Source: Timema cristinae
Lineage: Eukaryota; Arthropoda; Insecta; Phasmatodea; Timematidae
Assembly: GCA_039000515.1 (NCBI GenBank)
Contig: JBCFYV010000024.1
Span: forward strand, 38,986,035 to 39,050,034
Length of the DNA: 64,000 nt
Direction of reading: 5' to 3'
In this document: piece by piece, positions 35,817 to 47,368 of the stretch
Layout: each line of letters begins with the position of its first letter
Position numbering within the stretch: the first letter of the stretch is position 1
Made by a program: the position numbers and the translations under genes
Notes under the pieces: model-generated
Database searches by the model: none
What the model was told of the DNA's origin: nothing
What the model saw: the letters and a program-made list of their open reading frames with translations, nothing else

Positions 35817-36749
35817 CTTTATGATTTTTAACTATCAATTTTTAGTTGTATTTAATGTGTCAACCTAATATCTTTTACTTACAATATTTCTATAAAACTC
35901 AGCAAAATTAACTAAATTCTGTTTAAAGCACCTACCAATTTTATATTTAAAAAAATAAAGTCAGTTATTGCAGCTCAAACGTCACATAAATTTCTTAAAA
36001 TATAGGGCCTACTTTTTTTTTAAATTACATAATAAAAGAATGTTTTTGTATTAATTTAGCTGTATTAAAAACCATTTTTTCACAAAACTGCTCGTTATCT
36101 TGTGTTTCTCTTGCCTCGTTGATGACGTTCTAACTTGACCTTTCCTTAATGAACACAAGAATAGAAGCAATTAGTGAAGATTGTCTACAGCGTAGTCTAT
36201 AAATGTTGAAAGACTTCCTTTTAAAAATGTGATCATCTTCAAGTCAAATGTCAAATATAACAAGCAGTTTGGTGGGTGTCCACTGTGAATCTAATATTTT
36301 AAATCTAAAAATTGTGTTTAAATAAAATGTTAGCTTATTTTTTTATAATTAGTTTCCGGGTGTTGATAACATAAAATATTCCACAAAAAAAAATGCCTTA
36401 AATATAATGTTTCAGTTATTTTAAAAATATATTTGAAAAATAAAAACATTGCCTTAACATTAAAATTAAGTGAGCCAAGAATTTAAAAACGGATCTTAAG
36501 AAATCATAATAAATACTTCTACTTATTTTTGTTCAAATATATAATTTAATTTATTACTAATATAATCTTCTCCTTTCTACCTTGACCTGAAATAATTTTA
36601 CTTAAAATAATAAATTTAAAATATTATGTTACCAGTGGTATAAAAATAGAATGGTATAGTGTGGATTATCAAGAAAAAGGCTGATTAATCTTTAAAAAAA
36701 AAGCTAAAATACCACCAAATTATTTTAGTTTCAAGACCATATTTATTGA
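35817..36749. other. AT-rich intergenic DNA
   Basis: Nothing recognised. Confidence 0.4.
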
Positions 36750-37048
36750 GTTGACCTGCTGGTTTAGGGGTAAGGTGTCAAACTTCTGTGCTGGGGTTCA
36801 ATCCTTGGTCCCGGAATAGATTAATCTGATTGCCAAACTCTCTGACAAGAAGTGTAATAATCACAACTTGTGAATGTGGGGAATGCCAGGCCTCCACCGT
36901 GGTTCGGATCCCACGTTAAACTGTAGATCCTTCATTTCATCTGACAATCAACCTACCATTACAGATTAGCATTAGTGCGTGTAACCCGAACGAATAGTAA
37001 AACGCGGTGCTATTAATCTATTAATTATCTATTAATCTATCTATTCTA
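36750..37048 (+). repeat. SINE, head type A, diverged
   Basis: The head is gacctgctggtttaggggta with B box ggttcaatcc; a short deletion removes ggcggcc-type sequence. The body has cctccaccgtggttcgga, then tail cccgaacgaatagtaaaacg and an expanded (TTAATCTA)-like end. Confidence 0.9.
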
Positions 37049-37820
37049 GTTTTTCCATTTATAACGTTTAAGGTCATTCGATCACCAAAATTTTCTTGCA
37101 CAATTTTAACAATCATAGTAATACTAATATTGTAAATATTTCAATGAAATAATATTATTAAAATATATTGATTTTCTCAAATATATTAATATACATAATA
37201 CTTATTTAAAAAATATAAATACGTATACAAAATAAGTTATTTATAGTATAATTAGTAATATTAATATTAATAATATTTCATTGTGTACACCACATATGAA
37301 TGTTCAATTATACTAAATATCAGTTCCATACATTAATTACTTTAACTTAACAGTTGTACACAAAAACCAAAAATTAACAAGTTTGACACTTTATAACTTG
37401 TGAACTATAATGATTTGAAATCAATTAATCTCTATTTATAGCTTATCCATACAAATGTTAAAATTGTGCAGTAAAATTTTGATCGTCGAATGATATTAAA
37501 ATAATAGGATGTCTAATCCTAGTTTAATATCTAAATTACTTTGATTTAAATATGTTTTAAATTAATGGCACGATGCACATTACAGATCTATTTATCTCTC
37601 TTTTACCTTAGAACAGACGCATTTACTAAAAATCTAGCAAGATTTGTTAAACGAAATAATATATATTGTTGCAGAAACACTCCACCAAAGAGCCTAAATA
37701 AAATAATTTACACTGTTACATGAATAAAAGGCCAACAGCACTATCCGCTAAAGAACATAATAAATTTCACATTTCAGACTCCCATTTTATATATATATAT
37801 TTATGCTTGTAGCTCAAAAA
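37049..37820. other. AT-rich DNA with a small palindromic element
   Basis: caatgaaataatattatt (about 37143) and its near complement taataatatttcattg (ending about 37282) bracket 140 bases of almost pure AT, a possible MITE. At 37668 gttgcagaaacactccacca matches a block at 59852. Confidence 0.35.
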
Positions 37821-37829
37821 CTATTGTTT

Positions 37830-38186
37830 TTATATTTCAAACTCGCTTTGCTCGTTGGGGGTTCCACCACCAAACCCACAGTGAGTTTTATTTGCTAGTG
37901 GATGTAAACTAATGTAATTCCAGAGCCGTATTTTGATAGGTCTTACCATTTAGCCCCAAGAGACCTCCAAAGAAAGGTCCGCACCAACTTTAAAGTTGCT
38001 TCGTCATTTTGAATAGTTTGGGGGGGCAATGGGGGGGTTGAAAATTATTTTTTTTAACTTTTTTGAGATTTCCCGACAGTTACAGGCTATAATCTGTAAG
38101 TTTGCCAAATTTCAAGTTTCTAGCTCAGCTGGAAGTGGGTAAACAATGTCAGTGAGTGAGTCAGCCATGTGGCTTTATAGTAATAT
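37830..38186 (-). mobile_element. Helitron-like or related repeat, incomplete
   Basis: The minus strand begins aatattactataaagccaca and has gctgactcactcactgac. It ends near aacgagcaaagcgagttt, a hairpin-like end typical of such elements. No clear CTRR terminus, so the class is uncertain. Confidence 0.4.
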
Positions 38187-38625
38187 TATAATAATAGTTT
38201 CGGCGATATGATCATAATTGGATATTTCCTCTTGGTTAAACTACTATCAAAGAAAATATGTACGATCTTGTCGTGCCATTTATTTTGAATCCCTTTCCTT
38301 TTGAATTCAGTAAAAAATACATCAATTTGAATCTTCTAGTAGATTCACTTCTACTACATCACTTATCATATGATGAATGTTAAAAAAACACAGATTTTTA
38401 AAAATATGTATTACTGCTTGACAGTTTACTAACAAATAAATTTCGTTGAGCTTACTAAATAATGAAGCATAAAAGATGAATTTTAATTTATTTTTTTAAT
38501 ATGTATTGTCTTCAAGTGCTATGAAACTCGCTTCTTCTACTATCGTTAGTACTAATTTAATAAATATGTTTTAAAAAAAATCTTTTAAAATAACACACAA
38601 TAATTTCATATTCTTTACATTTTGT
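38187..38625. other. AT-rich intergenic DNA
   Basis: Nothing recognised. Confidence 0.4.
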
Positions 38626-38629
38626 CTAA

Positions 38630-38835
38630 GCAAGTACCACACTATTCACGATCATGTGTGCGAATGTTTCAGTCAAATATTCTCCAGAATGTTCGCCTAC
38701 GTTCGTGTCATGTAACCTTTGGAATATTCGACTTCCGTGGACCACACACTTCTTGTGAACGCCTAACCCGGATATTTGACCAAAACATTCACTTCGGCGG
38801 TGTTCGGCAGCCATTGGACAATGGACACCGCAAGT
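38630..38835. mobile_element. palindromic MITE-like element
   Basis: gcgaatgtttcagtcaaata (about 38659) and its approximate complement tatttgaccaaaacattcac (about 38773) form arms of about 45 bases. Both strands have short open frames because the element is nearly palindromic and GC-richer than its flanks. Confidence 0.5.
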
Positions 38836-38856
38836 GATAACATCGCTGCTATTGTA

Positions 38857-39014
38857 TTATTATTATTATTATTATTAGCACTGCGTCTTACTACCCGTCC
38901 GGGCTATACGCACGTACGCTAATGTGTAATGGTAGGGTGATTGTGAGATGAAATGGAGGACCTACAGTTTAACGTGGGATCCGAACCACGTTGGAGGCCT
39001 GGCATTCCACACTA
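38857..39014 (-). repeat. SINE, head type A, 5'-truncated, 8-bp TSD
   Basis: It contains (TTA)n, the common tail and half of the type A body, stopping at aggcctggcattcc. Direct repeats ctattgta lie at 38849-38856 and 39015-39022, so it was truncated on insertion. Confidence 0.85.
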
Positions 39015-39038
39015 CTATTGTAGCTGCAGTTATTATGT

Positions 39039-39041
<3 letters not shown>

Positions 39042-39076
<35 letters not shown>

Positions 39077-39308
39077 TAGCACCACGTCTTACTATACGTT
39101 CGGCTTATACGCTTATAGTTTAAAGGTTGAATAAGGTTATATATTAGAGGAAATGTACCCCCGATTGCGTGAAGCGAGAGTGGAAAACTATTTTGGGATA
39201 AAAAGCTCTCTACACCCAACCCAGATTCAAAGCTCGATCTTCCTGTCATCGGCAGTTTAGGCTACCGTGAGAGTAACGACTTAGACCATGCAGCCACCGA
39301 AGCGGGTA
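39042..39308 (-). repeat. SINE, head type C, with (CTTT)n tail
   Basis: A (CTTT)n tract of about 36 bases (39042-39077) replaces the usual A-rich tail. Then come the common tail, type C body and head ending gcagccaccgaagcgggt. Confidence 0.9.
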
Positions 39309-39346
39309 CATATAATTAGATATATTAGTTACTTTTATTTATTTTT

Positions 39347-39580
39347 GCAGCGTGTCTTACTACCCACTCATGTTAGGCACTTACATACTAATTACACTAA
39401 TGGCTTTAAGGAAGGTTATAATTAAAGGCAATGTACCCATATTTGCCTGGAGGAAGAGTGAAAAACTATTTTGGAAAAAACTCAGTACATTGGATCCAGA
39501 TTCAAGGTTTGATCTTCCCATCATTGGCAGTCTACTCTATTACGAAAGTAGCGCCTTAGATCATGTGACCACCAAAGGGG
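39347..39580 (-). repeat. SINE, head type C, diverged
   Basis: It lies 40 bases from the previous copy in the same orientation. Tail gcgtgtcttactacccactc; head ends gaccaccaaaggggt. Confidence 0.85.
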
Positions 39581-40435
39581 TTTGTTTATTATTTAAATCT
39601 AAAATAGTTGATAAATTGTCATCTAAAGATTGAGCGTTCACGTGACTATGTGAGAAGATATACGAGCCGCCACTGATTCCGAGATTGATGCTTTTCCATT
39701 CTACCACTAAACCAACGAAGAAGGTTTAAGGGAAATGTGCCTGCAATTGTTTTAATTGAAAGTGGGAATTAATTTAAGAGGGAGGTGGGAAATATCCTCT
39801 ATAAACACGATATGGATTCGAACTTCTATATTTTCTTTTGCCAGCAGACCAAAATAAATGAGCCTGAAAATTATTCCACGTGAACATCAATGCAGGTCCA
39901 AAATATCGCGAATATTTGATGATAAATTATTTAACTTAGTGACCTATTCCATTATCTAATAGAGATTTTAACATGATGTAACTTCAACCTTTTTATAGCT
40001 TATAGTATAAACGTGTGCCAAATGTTTCAATACATTTCTCGTCACACACGAGAATCGAAGCCAGACACCCCTCGACCCTTCCCCAAATCCACAACCCAAT
40101 CTCTTACGACCCCAATCATTTTACATTCTCCCTCCTGTCTGGTTTAGTTTAAGGAAGGACAAGAATGATTTTTTTTTAATTCAGTGGTATTTATAGTTAT
40201 GACGACTGGGGTCAAACTGTTGATATAATTTTGGTCTGAGAAAGCTTATGGTAAGAGTGCTGTCAACTTGTAATCTTTTATACTGTGCGAGAGCTAAATA
40301 AAGTTTTAACAATATTTTATTTGTGAATTATAGAAAAAAATTTATTGCGAAAATATTAAGTACGTTTATTTAATCGGGTATAAGTCACGTCTTAATAGTT
40401 GTTTTGATCATAGATATTTACTACACGAGTCGAGT
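39581..40435. other. intergenic DNA
   Basis: No gene supported. A pyrimidine-rich patch lies near 40060-40140. Confidence 0.35.
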
Positions 40436-40445
40436 AGGTGTCTAA

Positions 40446-40482
<37 letters not shown>

Positions 40483-40728
40483 TAGCACCGCGTCTTACTA
40501 CCTGTTCGGGTTATACGCTTAAGTACTAATTACGCTAATGGATTAGGAATTAGGAAGGTTGAATTAAAGGAAGTGAACCCGCATTTGCGTGGAGGGAGAG
40601 TGGAAAACCATTTAGGAACACCCCCCCCCCAGTTCACCTGACCGAGATTCGAACCTCGATCTCCCCGTCCTCAGCAGTCGAGATCAACACGACTAGCTTG
40701 TTAGCCAACTACGCCCTGAGGCGGGTGA
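40446..40728 (-). repeat. SINE, head type B, complete, 10-bp TSD
   Basis: It has (TTA)n, common tail, type B body, B-box gagattcgaacctcgat and head gttagccaactacgccctga. Direct repeats aggtgtctaa lie at 40436-40445 and 40729-40738. Confidence 0.95.
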
Positions 40729-40738
40729 AGGTGTCTAA

Positions 40739-41339
40739 GAAAGGTAGAATTATTATTTGAGGTTGTGCAGTGTTTAATAGACGAGATTTTTCACTCAATC
40801 TTTAGATTATTGAACACAGAGAAAACTAATTAATTAATTAATTATAAGCCTACCTTTGCGAATGGGGAATGAGAATATCTGGTGTGATGTGGTGATAGCT
40901 GGGGCGCCCCAATATTGTTTCTTGAACACTTATCAATTATTTCACACGAGAGAGTTTCATGGCTGTGTGTCCCGGGGCTAAAAAAAAAAACTCTTTGCTA
41001 ACAGTTTATGCCCGTTATTATATGAAAAGCGCGGGAAGGGGGAGCCTAGAGTCGTTAAGGAAGAAGGGCGAGAATTGGATCAAAACAAGACATCGATGCG
41101 GTGCTGACACATAGTGATAATTAATATAACTAATTAAAACAAAGAATAGAGCGCGGCTGATTCAGTACATATTTGCACACTAAACAGAGTTATTTAACGT
41201 GCACTTTATGAACCAACTCATTGTATAAGCATACGACTATTTTTGTATGGCATATAGGTATGACCAATAGGGAAATGAATCACATGACATCTATATGTTC
41301 AGTGTCCTTATGTATAGACTATTAGTCGCTCTGGTGGCA
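40739..41339. other. intergenic DNA
   Basis: Nothing recognised. Confidence 0.4.
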
Positions 41340-41832
41340 CCAAACGTTTCCCAGGTTAAAACCATGGGAGATTGTCTACACCTCGTACCCGCGAAGAGAT
41401 TTCTTATGATAGTTATTATGAAGTGGTGGAGCCGGGGTGAGTCTTAACCTAACTTAAACGTAACTATCCAACCTTGGTGAACGTGGGGATCATTCCTCTT
41501 GAGGGAAGAATAACCAAGGTACCAGCCGGGAACCGAATCCGGGACTCCTAGACTCGTAGCTACAGTAGCCCCATGGCTTCTTTGGTGCTGACTGACAGCT
41601 CACAGCTGACAGCTAAAAGATTTGAAAAGTTATCAGACCAAACTATGTATCCCTATGCCGAACCATATGATCTGTAAAAACATGTGTTTAGCAGCTGTCA
41701 CTTCTGACGGTCAAAATTTAGGTATATACCTAAATGTTGACTGTCAGAAGTTAGCTGTGAGCTATCAGTCAGCACCAAAGAAGCCATGGGGCTTCTGTAG
41801 ATTCACTGACCACTACACCACGGGGCCGACTT
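41340..41832 (-). repeat. tRNA-derived SINE, head type D relative, split by a MITE
   Basis: On the minus strand the 5' part of a tRNA-like head (gtcggccccgtggtgtagtg then gtcagtgaatcta) is at 41798-41832. The rest (ctacgagtctagg, B box cggattcggttcccggc) is at about 41520-41562. The two parts were separated by insertion of the element at 41563-41797. The body continues to about 41340. Confidence 0.6.
41563..41797. mobile_element. Tc1/mariner-like MITE, 235 bp, TA target
   Basis: Terminal inverted repeats of about 46 bases start CAGtAGCCCCATGGCTTCTT on the left and have the complement on the right, with two mismatches. The element lies between TA at 41561-41562 and TA at 41798-41799, the target duplication of the Tc1/mariner superfamily. 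A second palindrome (cttctgac...gtcagaag) lies inside. No transposase. Confidence 0.85.
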
Positions 41833-41834
41833 AT

Positions 41835-42012
41835 AAACTAACTTAAATCTAGATGAGACACCACACCCATTCCCCAGTCGTTAATTTACTACTGTGAAAG
41901 GGTAGATCCCAATTTAACTATCGATAAATTTCTCTGTCAGGCCAGTAATACAACCCGGGACCCTAATTTCATTAGTCAGATACGCTGCCGACTGATCTAA
42001 GGTGTCGGGCCT
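41835..42012 (-). repeat. tRNA-derived SINE, head type E
   Basis: The minus strand has a tRNA-like head gcccgacaccttagatcagt then cggcagcg, tatctgactaatga and B box gggttgtattactgg. The body extends to about 41835. Stems are imperfect, so it is not a functional tRNA. Confidence 0.55.
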
Positions 42013-42038
42013 GTAAAGCTATAATTTAAAGTATATAC

Positions 42039-42460
42039 ACCTGCTTCGGTGGCCACATGGTTTAAGGCGTCACTCTTATCATTTTTTAAATATTTTTTTA
42101 GCACCGCGTCTTACTACATGTTCGGGTTATACGCTTAAGTACTAATTATGCTAATGGGTTAGGGATTGTGAAGGTTGAATTTAGAGGAAGTGAACCCATA
42201 GTTGCGTGGAGGTAGAGTGTAAAAGCATTTAGGAAAAGCCACCCCCAGTTAACCCGACCGAGATTCGAACCTAGATAACCCGTTCTCGGAAGTCTGGCTC
42301 GACACGAAACCAGAGCTTTAGGCAACTACGCTACCGAGGTGGGTCACTTTTAAAATAGAATGGACTGCCGATGACAGGGAGATCGGGTTCGAACCTTGGT
42401 CGGGTGTAGTGAAGGAGGTTTTCCACTCTCCATAAACGCAAATGAGGGTGTAAGAGGGTA
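42039..42460 (+). repeat. SINE, head type C, split by a type B SINE
   Basis: The head is at 42039-42078 (acctgcttcggtggccacat), and the rest at 42353-42460 (ggactgccgatgacagggag, gggttcgaaccttgg, body). The 3' end is lost. Confidence 0.85.
42079..42343 (-). repeat. SINE, head type B, inserted in a type C SINE
   Basis: The tail is tagcaccgcgtcttactaca and the head ends tacgctaccgaggtgggt. Flanks tcactctta (42070-42078) and tcactttta (42344-42352) match 8 of 9. Confidence 0.88.
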
Positions 42461-42612
42461 ATACACCTGCATTTTTTCCGTGAATATAGGTTGAGAAACA
42501 ATTTAGGAAATAATTACCTTCAGTACAACCAGTTGGAATAAGAGCCTTACGACCCGCCTCCATTCCCCCAATTCCCATAATCGACAATCCAGTATATTGC
42601 GAGAATAACGCC
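42461..42612 (-). repeat. SINE, head type C, decayed
   Basis: It holds ttcagtacaaccagttggaa, ccagtatattgcgagaataa and cgcctgattccacgtga, matching the complement of the type C B-box-to-head region. Confidence 0.5.
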
Positions 42613-42796
42613 TGATTCCACGTGATCATCGATTTGGGTAATTGATTATTATTACAACTGTATTGGATTAGAACATTTCTAAAATGGCATTTAACCTGCA
42701 TTATACTTATGGTTAAGACTTAGATAAGAACTTAAGATTAGCAATATAAAGTAAAAGGTTAATTATACATTGATAAATTTATGAACGGCTGCATTA

Positions 42797-43136
42797 TACT
42801 ATCAACTTAACTTTCCCTTACCTCTCACGAAACGTAAAGTTTCTCCTCTTGTTTTCAAAGGGAAGCCATCATAATGCAGTTGACTTAACGTTCACTTGAT
42901 TTAAGGCTTGTCCAGGGGGAGAATTTTCATGTTAAGTGAACGTTAAGTGAGGGTACCTACTAAGTGTTCTACGTAGATAGCCAAACATATTGCAAGCCGC
43001 GTCAACAGGGCTATTTAGGTTTCTCAAGCTGTTAAATTACGTTACGTGAATCCTGAACACACACTAGTTTCTTTATATTAGGTGATTGTTCGTGAACCTT
43101 AAGTGAACGTTAAATTGATCGTGATCCCAGAATTAA
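42797..43136. mobile_element. relative of the outer nested TIR element
   Basis: The right end ttgatcgtgatcccag is intact and the left end decayed. Interior blocks cttaacgttcactt, gttaagtgaacgtta, atagccaa and gggctattta match 16890-17055 in order. Confidence 0.7.
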
Positions 43137-43179
43137 ATCTCATTAAAAATATATACTATACAATTTATTTTATTTATTT

Positions 43180-43434
43180 TTAGCATCTAGTGTTACTACC
43201 CATTCGGGTTATACGCTTGTATGCTAGTTACGCTAATGAGCTAGGGGAACGAAGGTTGAATGTATAGGAAGTGTAGCAGCATGTGACGTGGAGAAAGATA
43301 TTGGTAAACCATTTAGGGTAGAAAAAAAACACCCTCAGTACACCCGACCGGGATCGAATCACGATCTCCCCGTCATCGGCAGTCTAGTATATTGTGATAG
43401 AAGCGCCTTAGACCATGCGCCCACCGAAGCGGGT
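43180..43434 (-). repeat. SINE, head type C, near full length
   Basis: The common tail (cccattcgggttatacgctt), body, B-box region gggatcgaatcacgatctcc and head gcgcccaccgaagcgggt are present. Confidence 0.9.
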
Positions 43435-43907
43435 TACGAATTATTGTGTATGTCAATGATGAAGGAGGAGTATGAGTAATGTATTATAGTTTCTATGATC
43501 CCCGAGATAACATCCGGATCTAGGTACGCCCCCCCCCCTCCTCCCCCCACCCCCATCTACCTACCCAGCTTATTTTAATTATTTTACAATTTCAAAACAA
43601 AGTACACATTAACATATCTGTGTTTACACTGACAATTCGAGCTCATTACTCGAACTGTACTAGAACCGTTTCCAGCCCATTGACTTCAAATGGATACATT
43701 ACACATTGTTTTGTTTTCCACGAAGTAAAATGGCTGATGATTGTGTTTAGTAGCCGGTAACAGTGTACATTACGGAGGATTTAAATGCACATGATACATG
43801 CTTGAAAAAACAAGATATGTGGGAAATTTAACTATCGAACAAATTGCAATCGAATCTTATTTACGTTGTCATATTAGTTAGATATGTTGTGTTGGGGTTT
43901 TTTTTTA
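43435..43907. other. intergenic DNA with a C-rich tract
   Basis: A run of C interrupted by T and A lies at 43526-43556. Inverted tgtttacac/gtgtacat-like motifs near 43620 and 43760 may mark a small MITE. Confidence 0.35.
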
Positions 43908-44154
43908 ACGAAGAGTTTTATTAAACGCTCGGCTTATACGCTTAAGTACTAATTACGCTAATGTGTTAGGAATTGGGAAGGTTTAATTTATAGGAAGTGA
44001 ATCCACATTTGAGTGGATGGAGAGTGGAAAACCATTTAGGGAAGAAGAAAAAAACAGTTCACCTAACCGAGATTCGAACCTCAATCTCACCGTCCTCAGC
44101 AATATAAGTCAACATGAAACTAGCGCGTTAGCTAACTACGCGTCCGAGGTGGGT
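43908..44154 (-). repeat. SINE, head type B, full length
   Basis: The tail is degenerate at its tip. The B-box side has gagattcgaacctcaatctc and the head ends gttagctaactacgcgtccg. Confidence 0.88.
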
Positions 44155-44157
44155 CTG

Positions 44158-44353
44158 CATATGTACTATGGCTTTAGGGATTATAAAGGTTCTATTTATA
44201 GCAAGTGTACCCACATTTGAGTGGAAAATCATTTTGCAAAAAAAAAATACCTCAGTACATCCAACCTAGTTTCGAACCTCGATCTACCCGTCATCGGCAG
44301 TCTGGTTTACTGATAGAATATCGCGTTAGACTATGCGGCCACCGAAACGGGTG
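44158..44353 (-). repeat. SINE, head type C, missing its tail
   Basis: The body and head (ggtttactgatagaatatcg, gcggccaccgaaacgggt) lie directly next to the type B copy, in the same orientation. Confidence 0.85.
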
Positions 44354-44390
44354 TTATGTTTGTAATAGATAAAAAATGTTTATAATGTAT

Positions 44391-44520
44391 TACCCGTATC
44401 GGTGATTGAAAAGTCTAAGGTGTCAATTTCGCAATAGACTGGGTTACACGGTGACAAGGTCGGGGTTCAAATTCAAGAAGGATTTTCTGAGGGTGTTTTT
44501 ACTTTCCCTCGACCCTCCAG
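44391..44520 (+). repeat. SINE, head type C, 5' half
   Basis: tacccgtatcggtgattgaa, B box cggggttcaaattc and a truncated body are present. Confidence 0.6.
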
Positions 44521-44549
44521 AGAGAGAAGTATTATGATCGTTAAGAAAA

Positions 44550-44770
44550 TGAACTCGATATTTTGATAAATGTAACCGAAAAAAAAGGTCTTCGCGATGC
44601 CGTCTATCTGTAGCTCAGCCTAGAAGCGGTACCATTTTACCAATCTGGCTGAAATAGGCTTATCTAGAAAAAATTTTAAATTGTGTAGCCAAACCTAAAA
44701 TTATGGTTCATTTAGGTATATTTTTCTCAGAAACTATAATAGTTAATCAACTGATTTTTTTTTATGATTC
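44550..44770 (-). repeat. repeat family F fragment, left partner of an inverted pair
   Basis: ggtcttcgcgatgccgtcta and accaatctggctgaaata are complements of blocks at 60.3 kb. The segment aaattatggttcatttaggt recurs inverted at about 45608-45632, on the other side of the Helitron-like element. Confidence 0.5.
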
Positions 44771-44892
44771 ATCTATAGGTATATTCTAACAATTAGACGA
44801 GGGATATTTATTAATATCTCAAAAAATATAATTTACATTAATTTTTAAATATGTTAAATTTTTTTTTTCTAATTTTCCAACACATTTCAACA

Positions 44893-45473
44893 TCTTGCTA
44901 ATATTATAAATGTGAAAGTTTGTGTGTTTGGATGTTTGTTGCTCAATCACGCCAAAACTGCTGAACGGATTCGAATGAAACTTTGTACGTTGGTAGAGTA
45001 TGTCCTGGAATAACATATAGGACTATTCCTAACCTTTGATTTTAAATAATAATAAATATAGGATTATAATGTGATTGAAACGATGTTATTTAAGAATTTG
45101 TGATTTGATATTTTGTAATTAAAGTAAATAGCAATTAGTGTGTCGTAGTTTCATACTAATAAATAATATATATGATGTGATTTTATCTATGTAGTTCGAA
45201 TTTTTTTTTATTTAACTTATTTATTTATCTTACTAATTATGAAGCTAAAAATTTAAAAAAATATAATTAATAAATTCAATAATATATATTTCTTTTATTA
45301 CGAAATATTTAAAAGTGAAAATTAAAATACGGCAAAATTATTTACAACTAGAACTGAGAAAAACGCATAGATATTTGAAAATTTAAAATTTGATTTATGA
45401 CCAAAACAGTTTAGTTAAAAATTGAAAGATTTTATCAATTATTGCGGGCGAAGCCGTGACGGGTAAAAGCTAG
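44893..45473 (+). mobile_element. Helitron-like element, short non-autonomous
   Basis: The 5' end tcttgctaatattataaatg begins with TC. The interior starts with gtgaaagtttgtgtgtttgg and caatcacgccaaaactgctg, a familiar insect Helitron pattern. The 3' end has the hairpin gcgggcgaagccgtgacggg and finishes CTAG at 45470-45473. Flanks are A before and T after. 581 bp, no coding capacity. Confidence 0.75.
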
Positions 45474-45559
45474 TATTTATATAGATGTAAATTATGTTTA
45501 TTGTTATATTTAAAAAACAACACCCATTAAAATGTGCATAATTAAATTTCCAAAGTAAC

Positions 45560-45990
45560 AAAAAAAATTATATCTTGTAAAGTTTTTGAGAAAAAAAATG
45601 TACCTAAATGAACCATAATTTAACATTGGTTGTGTAGGGAAAGGCGAATCCTCTTTAACGATTTGTTTTATATAACTTAAACCTTGTTTAACATTATCAA
45701 CAAAATGGCAACTCTCATTTTACGATAAAAATTACTTCAAGAGTTATTTATATAATCAAACATTTATAATATTTATCATATCTCCTCATCTATTTGAGAT
45801 ATGAAATAACTTACCATTATAAAGTTGTAGTAGTATTAAAAATAAAAATATTCTACTTGAAATATATTTTTAGAAAAACCAATAACTTCTGGAGTTAAAA
45901 GAAAAAAATATATATACTTATTTTTATGAAAGTCTTTGAAAAGTGAAATTATTATGCTTTTTGGTGGACAGAGATGTTCCTCTTTTCTAA
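45560..45990 (-). repeat. repeat family F fragment, right partner
   Basis: catatctcctcatctatttgagatatgaaataactta (in pieces catatctcct, tttgagatatgaaataac) is the complement of the block at 60.08 kb and 63.7 kb. Confidence 0.5.
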
Positions 45991-46800
45991 ATGTTTCTGT
46001 AACAGAGTATCTTATTTCACTTGTGTTCTTTGATGGAGAGTTTCTGCAACAATGTATATAATTTTATTTCGCAAATCTTGTTAGTTTTAAATAAATGTCT
46101 CTATTTTAAGATTAAAGAGAAAGTATGTGTGGTACACCGTAACATATTATTAAATGAATAGTTAATAATTAATATGAATATAATTAATAATATTATTAAA
46201 TTGTTTACTATTCTCCCGCCATGCAAATTAAGGATTATTTCCTTCCTCGTCCCTTCTCTATTAGTCTAAGTATGCCATATGGGTAGTAAGAAATATTATA
46301 AAATATAAAATAAAAAGTATTGTAATAAAGAAATTTATATCTTTTACCCAAAATTTCTTGGAAGATGAGATAGTTCAAAAACTTTATCCTGATACTCTTA
46401 AGTACTTGAGCCATGACTATATAACAACATTTGAAAATAGTGTTGTATTATAATCGAATGGCCTGAAAGATTTAATCGAAAACTTGAAATAAGTTTTTAC
46501 GAGTATGTGTATATAGTGTGGTGGTACTTAAGTCAATACACTTCACCCGTCGATTACTTCGAAAACCTATAAATAAATTAATTCAAAACTTAATATTAAT
46601 GGAAAAGTCATAAACGTTTTCTTTCTTCTAGGTTGCATCTGAACGAAAGTTTCGTCTTACAAGTTAATATAAATGTGGCGCGAAGGTGATTTTGAACTTA
46701 TCTAAGCTCAGAGAGGAGCTATTTATCATCATGGAACACACATTTTGATGAAAATTATAATGCTTTGAAATTAAAGATCTTAATAATTAAAGATTCATTT
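45991..46800. other. AT-rich DNA with a SINE scrap
   Basis: At 46205-46295 tctcccgccatgcaaatta and atgggtagtaagaaat are remains of a type C body and tail. Otherwise nothing. Confidence 0.4.
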
Positions 46801-47122
46801 AATACTATATTACTCCGATTCTAAGACATACTTTTTTTTATGAAACGTCTCTAAAAACGGAGTGTCTTGGAATCAATGACGTTTTAGAAGCATAGTTTAT
46901 TTTGTTATTTTTTTTATAATGATTAAGGAGGAAGTAATGAATAACATACTTACTAATACATAAAGTTATTTTGTTAGTAAAGTGAATTCTAAAATAAAAA
47001 CCTTTCTTATATAAATAGGGTATTTTATCGTTTTATTTGATTTATTTTTCTTAGAATCAAAGCTTTTTTTTTGTATTGAAAAATTAAGGTGCTTCTTAGA
47101 ATCGATGAAATACGGTAATATT
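46801..47122. mobile_element. MITE with cgattctaaga ends
   Basis: The left end aatactatattactccgatt then ctaagacatac and the right-end complement aatattaccgtatttcatcg then attctaagaagcacc are inverted repeats of about 35 bases. A further inner copy of cttagaatcaaagc lies near 47052. No coding capacity. Confidence 0.65.
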
Positions 47123-47204
47123 TCCTAATAAGCCACAGAAAAGTTTTTAATGGAAAGGTATTTTAAACAATACAATAAAAAAATCGCGGGCAAAATTTAT
47201 AGCA

Positions 47205-47300
47205 TTTTGTTATTTTATTGGCGTTCTTTTATAAGTATTAAAAAATTAATATATTCGGATCACATGATTTGACGTATAAATCGTTGAAAGTAGATCTTAT
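47205..47300 (+). repeat. short dispersed repeat (partner at 59268-59370)
   Basis: Shared blocks are tgttattttat, ttataagtat and catgatttgacgtat. Class unknown. Confidence 0.45.
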
Positions 47301-47368
47301 GGCTTCTCTAGGCGACCCATGATAATTATACTTTATTAATATCATACAAACAACACAATAATTTTTTA

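Noticed and set aside
38622..38837. 71-codon and 62-codon frames on opposite strands
   Set aside because: They lie in a nearly palindromic MITE-like element.
41622..41846. 74-codon frame
   Set aside because: It runs through a MITE and into a SINE head.
41955..42010. tRNA gene
   Set aside because: The tRNA-like head has imperfect stems and continues into repeat sequence.
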